NCBI GenBank assembly: GCA_018806985.1
Contig: JADANN010000096.1
Coordinates: 5,001-69,000, forward strand
DNA: 64,000 nt
DNA from: Angiostrongylus vasorum
Lineage: Eukaryota > Nematoda > Chromadorea > Rhabditida > Metastrongylidae
Direction: 5' to 3'
Below are positions 49,564-61,789 of this stretch, one piece after another. Both the position numbers and the translations under genes were made by a program. Within the stretch, counting starts at the first letter, position 1. The number at the start of each line of letters is the position of its first letter. The notes beneath the pieces are model-generated. The model was not told the origin of the DNA and searched no databases. It worked only from the letters and a program-made list of their open reading frames with translations.

Positions 49564-50334
49564 CTGAAAGATTTAATCTCTGAACAATAATCAGCCCACC
49601 AACACCATTACGACAAAGAACAGGATGAAAACATGTAATATGGTAACATAAATGATCTGACTGGTCTGCAAAATTCACAAGCAATAATTCTGCAGGTGAA
49701 ATAAAAAATAAATCAAGACTATTTCCGATTCACGAGAACTCTGAATGCTTTAAAGAGTTGGTGCAGATGACGCAAACAAGCTAATAGTAAAAAACATGAG
49801 GATGGTCGCGATGGCTACAAGTACAGGAATACCGCAATCTACGAATGAAAACAATGAGCCATGGGCGTGACGCGCTCAATTAAAGGCAGAATCTTGGTAA
49901 TGCCACGCTAATCACTTCAATTGTTCTGTGCTGCTAATGCTATTTGTCTCGATACTTCTTGCAGCAAACAAGAAAAAATAGTGAATAAAATGATAACTTT
50001 GTAATAAAAATAGTTAATGAAACTAGCGATAAATATACTGTAAGGTGGAGGATACTGTTATATTAAATCAAGAACTAGGCCGGAACTTAAACCATCTAGG
50101 TCATTATTCATTTAAGCTCGGTAATGAAAGTGGGAAGTAATCGATAGGATCCGATGGGATCCTACACAAGGAAAAAAAATTCCTTAATCAATATAGCTGC
50201 CTTTGCATAAACTATAATCGATTTTTAAAAAACCTTTAAAACAAGCTAACACATTTTCCCATAAGCTAAAGAAGAAACGTGCAACAAGCACGTATAAAAG
50301 TTCGCAAAGTATTACCTTTATCTATTGCCTGTTA

Positions 50335-50690
50335 TTTTCTTTTCACTGGAGGGTACTATGTGAAATGCAACCAAAATGATGCTGAGATATTTGCGAAATT
50401 TGGACTCAAGTTCAGATCGAACTGCAAGTACCCTTTCCGGTGCTCACGCATTATGCACGTCATCCCTTATCAGCTCGTTCTGTTTTTCTCTCAGCCAGCC
50501 TTTTTCCCTCTAACGGTGCCATGAGCAATCAACAGTCGACGGGAATGATCTGATAAGCACAAATCGGCATTAAACAGAGTTAATTTAAAGCTGAAGTCGA
50601 AATAACAGTGTATAACTTTTATATGCTGCCCAACACTTTTCTTCATAGCACGGTGTTGTGTGAAATTCACGAAGCAAACAAAACGCATCT
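50335..50690 (-). mobile_element. SINE-C copy plus an adjacent second tail
   Basis: Full minus-strand copy (tail near 50,345, head ending near 50,605) followed by another minus-strand tail at 50,620-50,690. Confidence 0.65.
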
Positions 50691-50889
50691 CGCGACGAGT
50701 GACCCTACAGGTGTCATAATGGATTTGCGGAAATGACACGAATAACATCTATAGGTTTCGTTCTCTTTTCGGCGGTTTATTCTGGCATATAGACCTGTTT
50801 TTTTAATACCTTTTGTTATTAATTCATAGCTTGTAGGACACAGATGTTCTGTTGCGTGTTGGTTGGGAAGAGCTCTAATCTGCACCTAG

Positions 50890-51262
50890 AAGTTTTTTTT
50901 ATTTTGTATGATCCGTCTTCAAGTCTACTGTGCGAATTCCAGCACTTCTCACATTCGATTCGTTTCCTCGCAACCATTGTCCACGACGTTCTTCCAACTT
51001 TTCACGTGTGGCTTCGCTTGTTGCTCGAGGGTTTTCATTTCATCTCGAATGTCGTAGGATGCTGGTCGAGTTATTCTCCCTGGAACCCTGAGGTAGCCGG
51101 GCAAGAGAGTTGGATTGGATTACAGAGAGTGCTTTTTTCCCAGCAAGTCCGGTACCAATTTCCCGACTCCGGAGGGATGGCAGGCTTGGTTGGCCCGGAG
51201 CGGAATCGAACTGCCACCATGCTCGTGATGATGGACGTTTTTACCACTGTGCTATCCGCCCC
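50890..51262 (-). mobile_element. SINE-B copy (tRNA-derived)
   Basis: Minus-strand element with a tRNA-like head near 51,262-51,180 (A box GGATAGCACAGTGG, B box CAGTTCGATTCCG). The central block CCATCCCTCCGGAGTCGGG is nearly identical to that of SINE-A. The tail (50,911-50,990) resembles the 3' end of RTE-B at 51,346-51,418. Confidence 0.75.
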
Positions 51263-51339
51263 CTGCACTTGGAAATACGCAAAAAATTCAGTCTCAGTAG
51301 TGTACTTATACTATACATATATTCTTATTTACTTGGATA

Positions 51340-53790
51340 CTCGGACGGTCCGTCTTAAGGACTTGTGCGGACTCTAGCATATTTGCTATTTGTTTCTTTC
51401 CCTCGCAATCGTCGTTCATGGTGCTGGTTCTATTCGAGCATGGTGACGAGTGCGAATCTCATACCATGGTCTCTAAAATAACTGGGACTGCGTGTACAGC
51501 TGATTAACTTTGATTACGAACACGTCCGTTCAACGTGTAGGTGGTCGTCCTGGGGACGTTTGCATTTCCTTGGAGTCCACTCCACTGTTCTTTTAGTCCA
51601 TCTGTCGTCTGCTCTTCTGATTATGTGATCGGCCCATCAATATTTCGCTAGCGATGTATATTCTTCTGGATCTGGAAGATGTGACAGGCTTCGAGGATCT
51701 GAGTTTCGCAATCCAGGTAGATATTGAGTTGCCTGTTATATTCCAGAACACATCGTCCAAGCTCTTTATGAGTAGTGCGGAGTATTCTTGACGTGGTTGA
51801 AGTATCAACGCAAGTCTCTACAACATAATAGAGCGCTGGGAGTACTGCTTAATCGAAAGGTAAGTGCGGATTTTCGGGTCCTTCATCTGGTTGGTGGCCT
51901 CTTTGAGAGGTCCGAATGCGGCCCAAGCTGCTTTCCTCCGTCTGTCTAGTTCCTCCTTCATGTTGTTTTCCAGGTTCATTCATCACCCAAGGTGTATGTA
52001 AGAGGAGATCTCTGCAGAGAGTCATCCAGTTCAATTTTTCTCGCCTTCGCACCGTGTGTTTTTTCATGAACCGGGTCTTCCTCCGATTTATACATAGACC
52101 AATCTTTTTTAAGGCTCCGTTGAACTTACTGGTTATCGTCTCTGCTTAGGTGGTACATCTAGAGAAGACGGCGACGTCGTTGGCAAAACAAAGGTTTGAT
52201 AGGAATTTTCCATCAATACGTATGCCTTTCTCATCATAATCGAGTGACTTCATTATCCACTACAGTGCGACACTGAACAGCTTTGGCGATATCGTGTCGC
52301 CCTGTCGAACTCCTTTTCCTATGGGTATGGTAAAAGGTCGATGGAAAAGCTGTATTTTCGTAGTGCAGTTCCGATAACAATCGGACAGAGTTCTTATATA
52401 GGACGGGTCCACTCCTTGGCTGACGAGCGCTGATAGGATTGGATTCGTTTCGAACTGTCAAACGCGTTTTCATAGCCGACAAAGGTTAGGACTAGAGGCA
52501 AGTGTTATTCCCGACAAACTTCATGACCCTGGACACGGTTTGGATGTGGTCCATACAGCAAAATTCTTTCCGAAATCCTGCTTGCTCGACTGGTTGCGCC
52601 TCATCCAATGCCCTTGATATGCGCAAGAGGATAATCTTCGTGAAGAGCTTATAGAGTGCACTCAACAAGCGCATCGGACGATAGTTACGAAGATCTCTTC
52701 GGTCACTCTTCCTGGGCAGGATGACCATACGCGACGTCCTCCACTCTTCCGGGATTTTTTCTCTTTGGAGGTGGGCTTTCATATGGTTTGCGAGAAGTAC
52801 AATAAATTGTGGCTTCCATCTCTAAGGAAATCGGCGGTGGAATTGTTCGCTCTTCGAGCTATGCTTTTTTCTATGCTTTCTATCGCAACTCGAACCTCCA
52901 ACGGAAGAATTCCACGTGGTTTTTCTCCAGTGGGTATTTTAGGGGTTCGGGACGGGGATTGTGGGATGGAGAATGTTAGTGTAGAACGTTTCCGTTATCA
53001 TTTCCATATTATGGTAAAAAAGTTTTGACGACCTCATCTTTTGTTCATTAGGGCTGACAGCGGAACATTGTAGTCACATAATAATCCCCGACAGCACTTT
53101 TTTCGGACTGCTTCTTTTCTTAGCTGTTTCCAGCAGCTTCTTCGGCTTGTACCCATGTAGCTCTTCCCGCAAAGCTCTTCTCCTGCTGACATTTATTACT
53201 AGCCATGTTAAACGTGGTGCAGTAAAATCAAGCTTCAGTTTCCTTCTCTTTTCGAGCAATTTCTTAGTTGTAGGGGAGATGCGGTCCGATCTTCTTGCTT
53301 GAGGAACTGAGGCGAATTCGGCACAGCTTTTCACTCTTTCGACAACCAGATCGTAGTCTTCGGTCGGGTCTTCTTTAATCTGCCAGTCACGTTTGGATAG
53401 GACCTCGTTCACAATGTTCCTGTCGTATACAGCTAGACTTTTTACTCGTGGTCGATGAAAAGAGTTCTTTTCCAGCTTGCGGCTTGATCGAACCATCGCG
53501 CGAAGAAGATGGTGATCGGAACCAGTACATAATGACTGGAGTAGCAATGTGTCAAGAAGGTACCATCTTCTGATTGTCAGAATGTGTTCGATCTTCGCAT
53601 GAGTAATCCCGTTAGGAGACTCCCATGGCCAGCGGAGGCCTTCTTTCTTACAGAAGTGAGGCGTTGGGCTTTGCCGTTTTTGTTGCAAAACGACAAGCAG
53701 TTGTTTGATATTTTGAATACCTTCGAAACCAGAATTTTGATGTGCACAAGATGTAAGTTTTCTAGCCACCATGCGTAGTTACGAGATTTT
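51340..53790 (-). mobile_element. RTE-B LINE, 5'-truncated
   Basis: A second LINE family, related to but clearly distinct from RTE-A, on the minus strand. The longest open part (53,772-53,074) covers the end of the endonuclease with WPWESPNG and GSDHHLLRA, then the linker (SKRDWQIKEDPTEDYDLVVE). RT begins near 52,790 (AHLQREKIPEEWRTSRMV, RNYRPMRLLSALYKLFTK, EQAGFRKEFCCMDHIQT) and the catalytic box is LCFANDVAV near 52,190, altered from FADD. The 3' end near 51,345 carries a tail related to SINE-B. The 5' end is lost near 53,790-53,840. Confidence 0.85.
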
Positions 53791-53884
53791 TCAGAATTTA
53801 GAAAGCAAATTTGTGCTCAAAAAATCTGTCGGGGGGTTTTGCAGTGTTTCCAAATATTTCCACGAAAAAATCTTCCCTAATATC

Positions 53885-56800
53885 ACCAATCACGGATCTC
53901 CCTCATATGAGGGATCTCGAGCCGCTTAGTCGCGAGGCTACGTGGTGAGTCCCCAGGTGGAGGATCGGGCCCAACCGCGGACCAAAAGCGACCTTTGCTT
54001 CCCTGAGACGCAGGTGGATCCAGGAGATGGACTCCCTGTTTCTGCTGCGCCGATTTAACACATGCTTTCTGTATTTGTTAGGCGCATTCATGCATGCGTT
54101 TGCGAGTGCGTTCTCGCTTGTGCGGATTGTATTCTACGAGTCAATTCGGCCGAAAAGCCTGCAAAGCCTGCAACCAAGTGACAGGGAAGTATGTGGGGAG
54201 GCGGTTAGAGTCATCTCCAACAAATAAGCACCATATCCACTCTGGGAGAGCCTGGTGAGCTACCCGTGAGCATATCCAGCTCCCACGTTCAGAGCTCAGC
54301 AAGCTATACGAGGATGTCAAGTGCTAAACGCAGTTAAATAAACGGGCCTCATTCCTCTGACCCCAAAAGAGCCCCGGATTTCGCAGCGTTGGGTAGGACG
54401 AATAAGGAGAAGCTGCTAAAATCTAAGGGCCAACGGAAGCTGCCTGGATTACAAAGAACTATGGTGACGATCTGTGCCTCCAATGCACTTGCACCCGAGT
54501 CCTCGATAGAGCACTTGTTCATACAAGCAAGAAGTATAAGGTAAGACGTCATCGGCCTGGCCGAGACGAGACGACAGCACCTATTCAACGCCGTCTACGA
54601 CACCGGAGAAGAGCTGTTCCTCGAAACCTGCGACAGTAGAGAAGTTGCATCGGCGTTCTCGTCAACACGAGTTTGTCTATGAACATCGATTCATTCAGAC
54701 AGCTTACAACCTGAATCGAACGTTTACGATTAAAAAGATGTGGGTCAATACCGACTTTGACAGCGTTCATCGTTTACGCGCCGACATCAAACTATGACGA
54801 AGAAGAAGTCGAAGCGTTCTATACGGACTTGGAGAAGTTCTACAGAGAACACCACACATTCTTCAAGGTCATCATTGGAGAATTCAACGCCAAGATTGGA
54901 CCAAGAAAAACGTCTGAAGGTCACAATGGGACCCAAGGATTAGAATGGAATGTACAGGGTGGACGGCTTTCTGAGTTTATCATGGCGACCAAGAAATGGT
55001 AGCTCGCAATTCCAAAAGCCCCACCCTAAACGTTGGACGTGGGAGTCTCCCAATGGAGAGTACCATAGTGAAATAGGCTACATTATAGTAAATAGAAGGT
55101 TTTGATTAGCCGATGTCGCTGTTGTCCCAAAATTCTACACGGGACCACGCCACCGTCTCCATCGTGCAAGACTCTATTTCTCGCGGAAAGGAGAAAAAGA
55201 CGCTGAATTCAAAAGCCGAAGTCTCAGAACCACCACAAACTGGGACTTATTCAATTCTTTGGGAAGATGCCGTTGTCGATAACATCGACGAAGAATACGA
55301 TTGGGTCATTCAACATCTTCACGTTAGCGCTATGAAAGCTGAGAGTTAGAAAGTCACCAAGAGACGTCTGTTTCCAGAAACACTCGAGCTGATACGCCAG
55401 CGCGGAATCGCACGAGCTGCAGGCAACTCCGAGCTCGCAGAACAACGCAGACAAGCGATAAAAGAAGATCTTAAAGAGAGAAAAGCAGCTGTAATGGTCG
55501 AGGCTGCAGAGGCTGGGAAAAAGCATTCGCAAAGCCCACCGAAGCTTCGTCAATTACAAGAACAAGATGGTTGCACTCCGACGCCCAGATGGAACAGTTA
55601 CAGCGTCAAGAAAGGCAATGGAGAAAATCATTCACAAATACTACTCAGATCTCTTCGACCGTCATGTGAAACAAAGGAGCATGGATATGTTTTACCAAGG
55701 GTTCTCCCTTCCGAAATCCGACATGCCATTTCGTGGGTGAGAAATCGAACAGCACTCGCTCATGACAGGACAAGACCAGAACACTTGAAGAACCTTCGGC
55801 CGGTCCTCGTAAACACACTGGTTTGGCTCTTCACACGTAAAGTGGAAGATCAACAAGACCGTGTGATTGTTTAAGAAGGGGTGACCTACACGATATCGGC
55901 AACTATAGCCCATTCTGCTTGCTGTCTGTCGTCTACAAACTTTTCATTCGAATCATCCTAAACAGGATTGACAGAACACTGGACGAAGGACAGTCATTTG
56001 AGCAAGCAGGGTTTCGAAAAGGATTTAGCACGATCGACAACATCCACACGATAACAAGGCTCATTGAAGTATCGCGAAAGTACAAGAGACCGCTCTTTTT
56101 CACTTTCATCGATTTACAGAAGGCCGCTGATTTAATTGCGATAGAAGCAGTCGTGGAAGCCCTTGATAGCCAAGGACTCCCTACTCAGTACATAAAGATT
56201 CTTCATGAGGTGTACAAAAAATTTCACAACCAAGGTATCACTGTTCTACAACGATATTAACATTGACGTCAAATGAAGAGTTAGGCAAGGCGATACCGTC
56301 TCTCCGAAATTATTTACCGCCACCCTCCAGAACGTCATGCCAACATTGGGGGATTTGGGATAATATGGGAGTGAAAATCGATGGTCGGCAGTTACATCAT
56401 CTTCGCTTTGCTGATGACATCGTCATTATAACACCGAACATTAGCCAAGCGGAACGTATGCTTGCCGACTTTGACAAAGCCTTTGGAAAGATTGGTCTTC
56501 GACTAAATCTCACAAAAAACGATGTTCATGAAGAACGGATTGGTTTCGTATGCCCCATTCACGCTCAACGGAACGAATATCTCCGAATGCTCCAGTTATG
56601 TCTATCTCTAGGTCGGGAAATCAATATGATAAACGACTTAGCTCCAGAGCTGAGCAGAAGGGAACGAGCGGCTTAGGGGAGCTTTCAAGATCATCGATGA
56701 TGTAGTGAAGAGAACAAAGAACACCCGACTCCTTGCCCACCTTTTCGACTCAACGATACTCTCTGCCCTAACGTATGCGTCAGAAACGTGGTTGCTGCTT

Positions 56801-57270
56801 AAGAAAGATGGAAGATAACTCAGTGTTATCGAACGAGCTGTCAAAAGAACGATGCTAGGAGCATCCCGTTTCACACAAGTAAGGGAAGGGATCCGAAGTT
56901 CCGACCTGCATCAACGGTCAGAGATCAAAGACGCCGTTCTGTACGTCAAACAGTCGAGAATAAGGTGGGCTGGACACGTATGTATCTGCATATGTTCTTA
57001 GATTTATAAGCAATGCGTATGAAAGACAACCGATGGACAAGAGCGGTTAGTGACTGGATTTCTCGGGATGTTAAACGCCCTGTAGGAAGGCCACCGACCC
57101 GACGATTGTCAGAGTTATTAACGAAGAGCGAAGAAGAAAGATATGATGCTCGACGAGTCCGTAGAGCGAGCAGAACCCACTGGGCTACTCTTGCACGCGA
57201 CAGGGAAAAATGGAAGATTTACTGGCGCTCGCTCGAGTCACTCGCCGACCAACGAGACTACAGGTGATGC
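53885..57270 (+). mobile_element. RTE-A LINE, most complete copy (decayed)
   Basis: Non-LTR retrotransposon of the RTE type: apurinic/apyrimidinic-like endonuclease followed by reverse transcriptase. A 5' leader of about 650 bp matches the leader of the copy at 17.7 kb. The endonuclease starts near 54,547 (VIGLAETRR in the +1 frame), with [15 protein letters not shown] near 54,780 and GPRKTSEG near 54,900. The reverse transcriptase runs from about 55,700 to 56,680 with EQAGFRKGFSTID, TFIDLQKA and an intact catalytic LRFADDIVII near 56,400. The C-terminal region ends near 57,267 with WATLARDREKW and LADQRDYR. Many frameshifts and stops make it non-autonomous. Its 5' end faces a minus-strand RTE-B. 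Confidence 0.9.
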
Positions 57271-57469
57271 AGGTGAATATTTCCATGAATAAATTGCCAT
57301 CATGCCACTTCCAAATATCACTGTCTACTTTCGCATCATTGTGTTTTTTATACCATTAAAAAGTCTGTCTGCATGCATTCGTAAGAATTGCCCTTCCCGA
57401 GATGATACCAGGTTGCTGTAAGCTGTCGTTGTTGCAGTTGCTAACTTTTTTAATTCTTGGCTACCGTAA

Positions 57470-57790
57470 TTGTTCACGGCAGGATATTATGTGAAATGCA
57501 ACCATAATGATGCTGAGATATTGGCAAAACTCCGGACCTCAGGTGTCCGCGGTGGGAATCAAACACGCTATCACCTCTTCCGGGAGCTAATGGCAATGTT
57601 AGATAGAAAACCAGCTGACAGAAAGGCGAAACGAAGGGAGCCGTATAGCGTGGTGGTAAACGCTTTAGCTCTCGGAAAACGTAACGACGAGTTCGTTCCC
57701 CACCGCAGACACCTGCGGTCTGAGTTTTGCAAATATCTCAGTATCACTGTGGTTGCATTTCACATAATACCCTCCTGCAAAAATTGTACT
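57470..57790. repeat. SINE-C fold-back pair
   Basis: Minus-strand tail and middle (57,470-57,595), then plus-strand middle and tail (57,640-57,785). Arms keep the CCGCAGACACCTGCGG core and ATTTCACATAATACCCTCC. Confidence 0.75.
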
Positions 57791-57974
57791 ATTGTACTAG
57801 ACAGTCAATTAAAAATCAACATTATCTCAGGATTATTGTTGACGTTGCTGTTTTTTTGATATCTGGGTTTCGGCGACTTTGTCTTCTTCAGAGCTTGGAT
57901 GTATTTTTATGTAACAATAGAATTATATTTCAGTGGAATGTCTATGGTGTTTAGGAAGATCAAACATAAATTGA

Positions 57975-58190
57975 ACGCCACTTTGTCAAAAAAAACTGCT
58001 CACTGCGCTTTTGGGTATGAAATGTACCTGAGCTGAAGCAATCCTCCCAAGTACCCTACGCCGTCAATTATTTCGCAACCGCCTCTATGATCTTTTGTGC
58101 AGCTCGGAAAATTGTGTATTCTGTCCTAACGGGAGAGATGGAGATTACTTAAGTTTATGCGCAATGTATACATTATCTCTTATAAAACAT
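57975..58190 (+). repeat. R4 dispersed repeat, second copy
   Basis: CGCCACTTTGTCAAAAA, CCGCCTCTATGATCTTTTG and CCTAACGGGAGAGATGG align with the first 260 bp of the window. Confidence 0.5.
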
Positions 58191-58199
58191 GCGGCGAAG

Positions 58200-60420
58200 A
58201 GTCTTCTGTGCTAACAGTTGAAGAATCTTAGTTTTCCGAAGCTCGCGTAAAAATTTTGTTTTCTCGCTTTCGTTATCACTCATATTTCAAACACAACACA
58301 AAATGAACAAGCAGTGCGAAGAACGGTGATCGAAACACAATGATGTTTTGCAAGTCGTTTCCGTTTGCCACTAAAGCACCTTAGTAGAACTCTTTTTTGG
58401 CTTTCAATCCAACTTCTTTTTGACTTTCACTTTCAGTTTCTTTTTTAAAAAATCCTATGTTTCAAGATTGGAAGTACAGTATATAAAAGATATGTGTGCC
58501 GTCAAGTTAAGTTTATATGTTTGCGAAGTTCTGAATCTTAATGGTCGAAAAAATCTCCGTCAAGTGTGCAGCTTGTTTAACAACTCAACGTGTTGAAGTC
58601 GTTTTGTTGAAAAATCTCTAGGAACCTTTAGTTCTTTTTAAATTTTGTGTTTACAACGTGCGTTTAGACAAGTCAAAATTTAACTCGTATGGAACGATAG
58701 TAATAACTCCACTGTATCATCCTTTATTTCGGAAATACTTAACAAGATTTTTATAGCAACCGTTGCATTGAAAAGACGTTCTTGCAGGTTTCCGTGCTGA
58801 AGATGTGGATTTCAAGTTGGTCCAGAGCACGGCGATCTTGATCGGTATTACATAAAACCTCTAGATTCGGAGTTTTCGAAAGTGGCGCCAAATTATTGCG
58901 ATGTTTTTTCCTGCTGGTCAGCTTCCGTCACTATGCTCATCAAAGTAACATCACTGGAAGCAGAGCACTTCTTTAACGAGCTTTGTTGGTTCGACTTTCT
59001 TTCGTATTTGATTACTCGACTAGTTCGACTCATTTTGGTTTCTACGTCTTTATTATATCGCACATGATTGTCTACTACACTGCAGACTACATCAGACTGT
59101 GGACATAGGAGAACAGGAGTTTTTTCTGATTTACATAGTAGAACTATTGCAGACTTGCTTTGTTGTTTTGTAAATCACTTCCCAAGTTTTCAGTTCACTT
59201 ATTACTCTTAATATTTACGTTTTCACGAGTTTATAAAAACCAAATAACAGTGACTTAAATAGAAATACCTTTCAGAATCTGATAGCACAAGAAGGTAAAA
59301 TGAAGCAATGTAGCGGTGCAGAAATCTGAGAGGTCAATTGGAAATGGTATAGAGTATAGGGGAAAACGCTATGCTAAGTAGATTGCTTTGGACCTACTTA
59401 TTTAAGCACAAAACAAAGGAATTCAAATAATCTTCCTGCAGGCTTGTCGTTTTTGAAATTTTCTGAAGTGAAACTAACGCAGATTTTTCAGACGGCAGCA
59501 CATACTATGGGCCAATGATGTGATGGACGCTCGCCAATTCTAACAGGTGGCGTGAATTTTTTGACTGTGTGAGGAGCATTTGGTTGACGGAAAATGTTAG
59601 AGAGGAATGTCTTTAAGAGTTAAGTGGCTGCAACAGTTGTGTTCAAGAGCTTAAACGATGGTGGCGAAGCTCTTGCCGCTCGAGGGTCGTTCTTGAGCAC
59701 GGCTTTACTTTCTTAAGGATATTAAACTTTCCCATGTATATGCACACCTCGCTTTTGCTAATCTGAACGAAGTTTCTAACACATTCGGGAAACGGTGTGC
59801 AAAATAAATTTGGGGGCAGGTTTAAGTATCTACGTTGCTGTATTGAAGAAGTTAAAACGCAAATAGGTTGCCCAAGAGCTTTGCTGATGACCTCGATCCC
59901 CTCTGTGATTTGGGTCTTTTCGCCTTGCCGACGCTCCTCTCAATCGAAATCTAGAACATTAAGTTTCAAAAAATTTTGAGCTTCCATCCACCATTCAATG
60001 AAATGTTTTCGGTAAAAAAAATTATGCTTATTAAACTTAATAAAAAATCCAGTGCCAAACCCATCTGCACCTTATTTATGGCATTAGAAATATTGAGCAC
60101 AGTGAAGCCGCTTATTAATGTGTTTACGGTAATATCCAAAACCGTCTTTCTGCGGCTTATGTGGAGCACAGAACTGCAATGACAGTACAGTAAAAGGGTT
60201 CCGATCCTTAGCTTTTTCTCTTTTCAAAGTAAGGAAAGTGTTTAGAAGTCAAAAAATAAATGAATCAGTTGCACATTAGCGAAAACTGCTTTATCTTGCT
60301 CCTGTATGAGGGGCTCACTTGAAATCGATAGTAGTTTCATCATAAACTTTCTTTTCTATCACACAATGTGTGCGAACATGGTTTCTGTGCAGGTTTGTTT
60401 TTTTTTCATTCATTCCGATA
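58200..60420. other. Intergenic, nothing recognised
   Basis: AT-rich, short chance frames only. The 5' TPR exons of the AGS-3-like gene were looked for here on the minus strand and not found. Confidence 0.4.
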
Positions 60421-60426
60421 CCACAG

Positions 60427-60569
60427 TGAAGAGAGTCGGCCAAGAAAGAATCCGCGAGCTCTTCTTTCCTGAATTAATGCGTTATCATGGAATTTCGCTC
60501 TTCAACCCGCTTTTACCAACTCTACCAATAGCATGTGAAAGAAATCTTCATCGCAGTACATCCACTTGA
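60427..60569 (+). CDS. Putative terminal exon, unknown protein
   Basis: Follows a T-rich tract ending CCACAG and stays open for 46 codons to a TGA. It contains RIRELFFPELMRYHGISLF and ends HRSTST. Family not recognised; no upstream exon located. Confidence 0.3.
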
Positions 60570-60733
60570 TGGCAATAAAAATACTGCTAGCTATTCCTAT
60601 ATAAGTATTTTTTTGCAATTTTTTATGTCTGTAAGTGGGAATGGAATTTTTTTAAAAGGTATCAGTGAATACACTCTATTTTCTGGTGTCTTCTTGGAGT
60701 ATTAAACTACCACGTGGTCGATAAAAAAAGCGT

Positions 60734-60964
60734 TTACTCGGCTGAGGTTTTGACGTCTTTGTCTCGTTTAGTGCCGATGGTTGAAATCGATAGTGTTCGT
60801 CTTCTCAATATGGTGTCTTCGTCACCGTATCGAGTCAAACCTTTTTCGGTGGAGCACAACTGAAATGAAAGAATCTCATCTGCGATGCCCCCTTTATACA
60901 GAACAATTCTTGATGGTACTGATTGTTCGTTAACAATAATGTGTCTTTCAGGGAACAACCCATT
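60734..60964 (-). CDS. Orphan terminal exon, related to 8.75 kb fragment
   Basis: Starts after a TGTAG acceptor and encodes NGLFPERHIIVNEQSVPS, then LYKGGI, SFQLCS, and ends KDVKTSAE before TAA. The fragment at 8,754-8,958 shares IIVN-QS-P, LYK, SF--CS, QD/KD--VK and its stop position, plus downstream flank similarity. Either paralogous exons or a dispersed coding repeat. Family not recognised. Confidence 0.4.
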   Translation of the reverse strand, partial: NGLFPERHIIVNEQSVPSRIVLYKGGIADEILSFQLCSTEKGLTRYGDEDTILRRRTLSISTIGTKRDKDVKTSAE

Positions 60965-61689
60965 CTACAGCAGTCAGTATCATTTCCAGCTAACACAAAG
61001 CTTAACAGTATTTTAAAATTCGACAGTCGTTTAACTCGGTGTTCATGAACAAAAGAAAGACTTGAACAAAAATGAAAAGAATTATTGGACAAATTGACCA
61101 TTCCCAAAATGGAAAACGTTCTCAAGTACAACAGTGTTCAAGAACTTGAGCGTTCAACAGCATGCATGCGATCTCTCAATGGTTCGTTTTTTGAGCATCA
61201 CCTCAGGCTCGCCATATATGTTGAATGTTCATCAATGTCAATCAGAGATACATTATAAGACCAATGAACGCAGCTATATCATTCTAGTAAAGATGCATTT
61301 ATAGACTCATTCCACCAAAACGTTTACTATCTTTTAGTACGGAAAATTATAGTAGTTTTATAGTTTGGTTCTTTGTGTATGCTTTCGCTTTCCGTCAACC
61401 TCTTCCTATTGAAAAGAAGAGAGAACACAATGTGGAATTTAGAAATACACAGCGTCTGTGAAATTAAGAACTATCATAGATTTTATGAGTCTTTGTTATT
61501 GAAGGGTCCCAAAGCTTTAAACATGGTATTTCGGATCTCTTTCTCTCATGAAGCAGTTTGAAGGTACACGAACACACAATGAATCATAGAGTTAGCATGA
61601 ACGCAGCGAACTAAATCACTGAAGAGTTTCCTGTTGTTTATAGCAGGGTAATAAGCTTTACTTCTCTGCTATAAACATACACACACATC

Positions 61690-61775
61690 AATATGCCCTT
61701 CCAGGCTCTGAAGAACGCGATACTGCCGAAATATCAGCTACTGTTGTGGTGTATGTGTTTTTGTATGAAAGTAAA
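61690..61775 (+). repeat. R3 short dispersed repeat
   Basis: TTCCAGGCTCTGAAGAACGC, then CCGAAATATCAGCTACTG and a GTAAACGTA end shared with the 46.6 kb copy. Confidence 0.45.
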
Positions 61776-61789
61776 CGTATGTTGCATAT

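Noticed and set aside
51180..51262. tRNA-like sequence with A and B boxes on the minus strand
   Set aside because: It is followed by SINE-B body and tail, and a second copy exists at 3.65 kb, so it is a SINE head and not a functional tRNA gene.
59797..59979. Possible TPR exon of the AGS-3-like gene on the minus strand
   Set aside because: A GDR-like stretch was seen, but the frame does not hold the TPR pattern and splice sites do not fit.
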